NCBI GenBank assembly: GCA_013374385.1
Contig: QBUR01000093.1
Coordinates: 1 to 5,138, forward strand
Length of the DNA: 5,138 nucleotides
Source: Candidatus Methanocomedens sp.
GTDB taxonomy: Archaea; Halobacteriota; Methanosarcinia; Methanosarcinales; Methanocomedenaceae
Reading direction: 5' to 3'
In this document: in pieces, positions 5,078-5,138 of the stretch
Position numbering within the stretch: the first letter of the stretch is position 1
Layout: each line of letters begins with the position of its first letter
Made by a program: the position numbers and the translations under genes
The notes under the pieces: generated by a model
Databases searched by the model: none
What the model saw: the letters and a program-made list of their open reading frames with translations, nothing else
What the model was told of the DNA's origin: nothing

Positions 5078-5138
5078 ACATTGCACAAAATCCCAATCAG
5101 AACCGGGAGCTTGACGACCGTCTCGGGCGCTGACCACC

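Noticed and set aside
5036..5113. Plus-strand 26-codon frame starting ATGGACCTC
   Set aside because: ATG at 5034-5036 opens only a short frame that runs through both hairpins, with no ribosome site and no protein-like pattern.
1..5138. CRISPR array, tRNA or rRNA gene, or defence operon
   Set aside because: No regularly spaced repeats, no cloverleaf or rRNA sequence that I could recognise, and no nuclease, helicase, toxin or integrase motifs in any intact frame.

Overview
The window reads as a piece of an archaeal chromosome, most likely a euryarchaeon related to the Methanosarcinales or ANME-type methane archaea. The reasons are an adenylosuccinate synthetase of archaeal type, an AmmeMemoRadiSam-type radical SAM enzyme, a DUF2227 membrane protein, GGAGG/GGTGA ribosome binding sites and AT-rich TATA-like boxes about 25 bases ahead of inferred starts. 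The lineage is inferred from protein recognition only; there is no rRNA or tRNA in the window.

Layout. The left part holds a secreted, lipid-anchored type I copper protein (cupredoxin, + strand, 17-421). A short in-frame stretch that resembles a second lipoprotein leader follows it. Facing it are two minus-strand membrane protein genes: a DUF2227 putative metal-binding protein (531-992) and a PAP2/AUR1-like phosphatase with an unusual C-terminal zinc-ribbon tail (1179-2141). An imperfect 37-base palindrome lies directly after the stop codon of the PAP2 gene. A 109-base divergent promoter region (2142-2250) separates this group from the plus-strand genes.

The plus-strand group is purA (2251-3522), a broken small gene of about 62 codons (3552-3739) and amrS, the radical SAM enzyme (3756-4766). 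They are closely spaced and could be one transcript. purA makes the first AMP-specific intermediate from IMP. The radical SAM protein belongs to a family of unknown biological role. Nothing in the sequence links the two beyond their position.

The last 370 bases hold no intact gene. They contain an AT-rich stretch after amrS, a second small gene that appears broken by a frameshift (4892-5025), and a GC-rich tail with two hairpins and a 6-base tandem repeat. That tail could be the end of a mobile element lying mostly outside the window. I see no CRISPR array, defence operon, integrase or other clearly new system. The most notable items are the two frameshifted small genes on either side of amrS, the PAP2-zinc-ribbon fusion, the palindrome at the PAP2 stop codon and the structured right edge.
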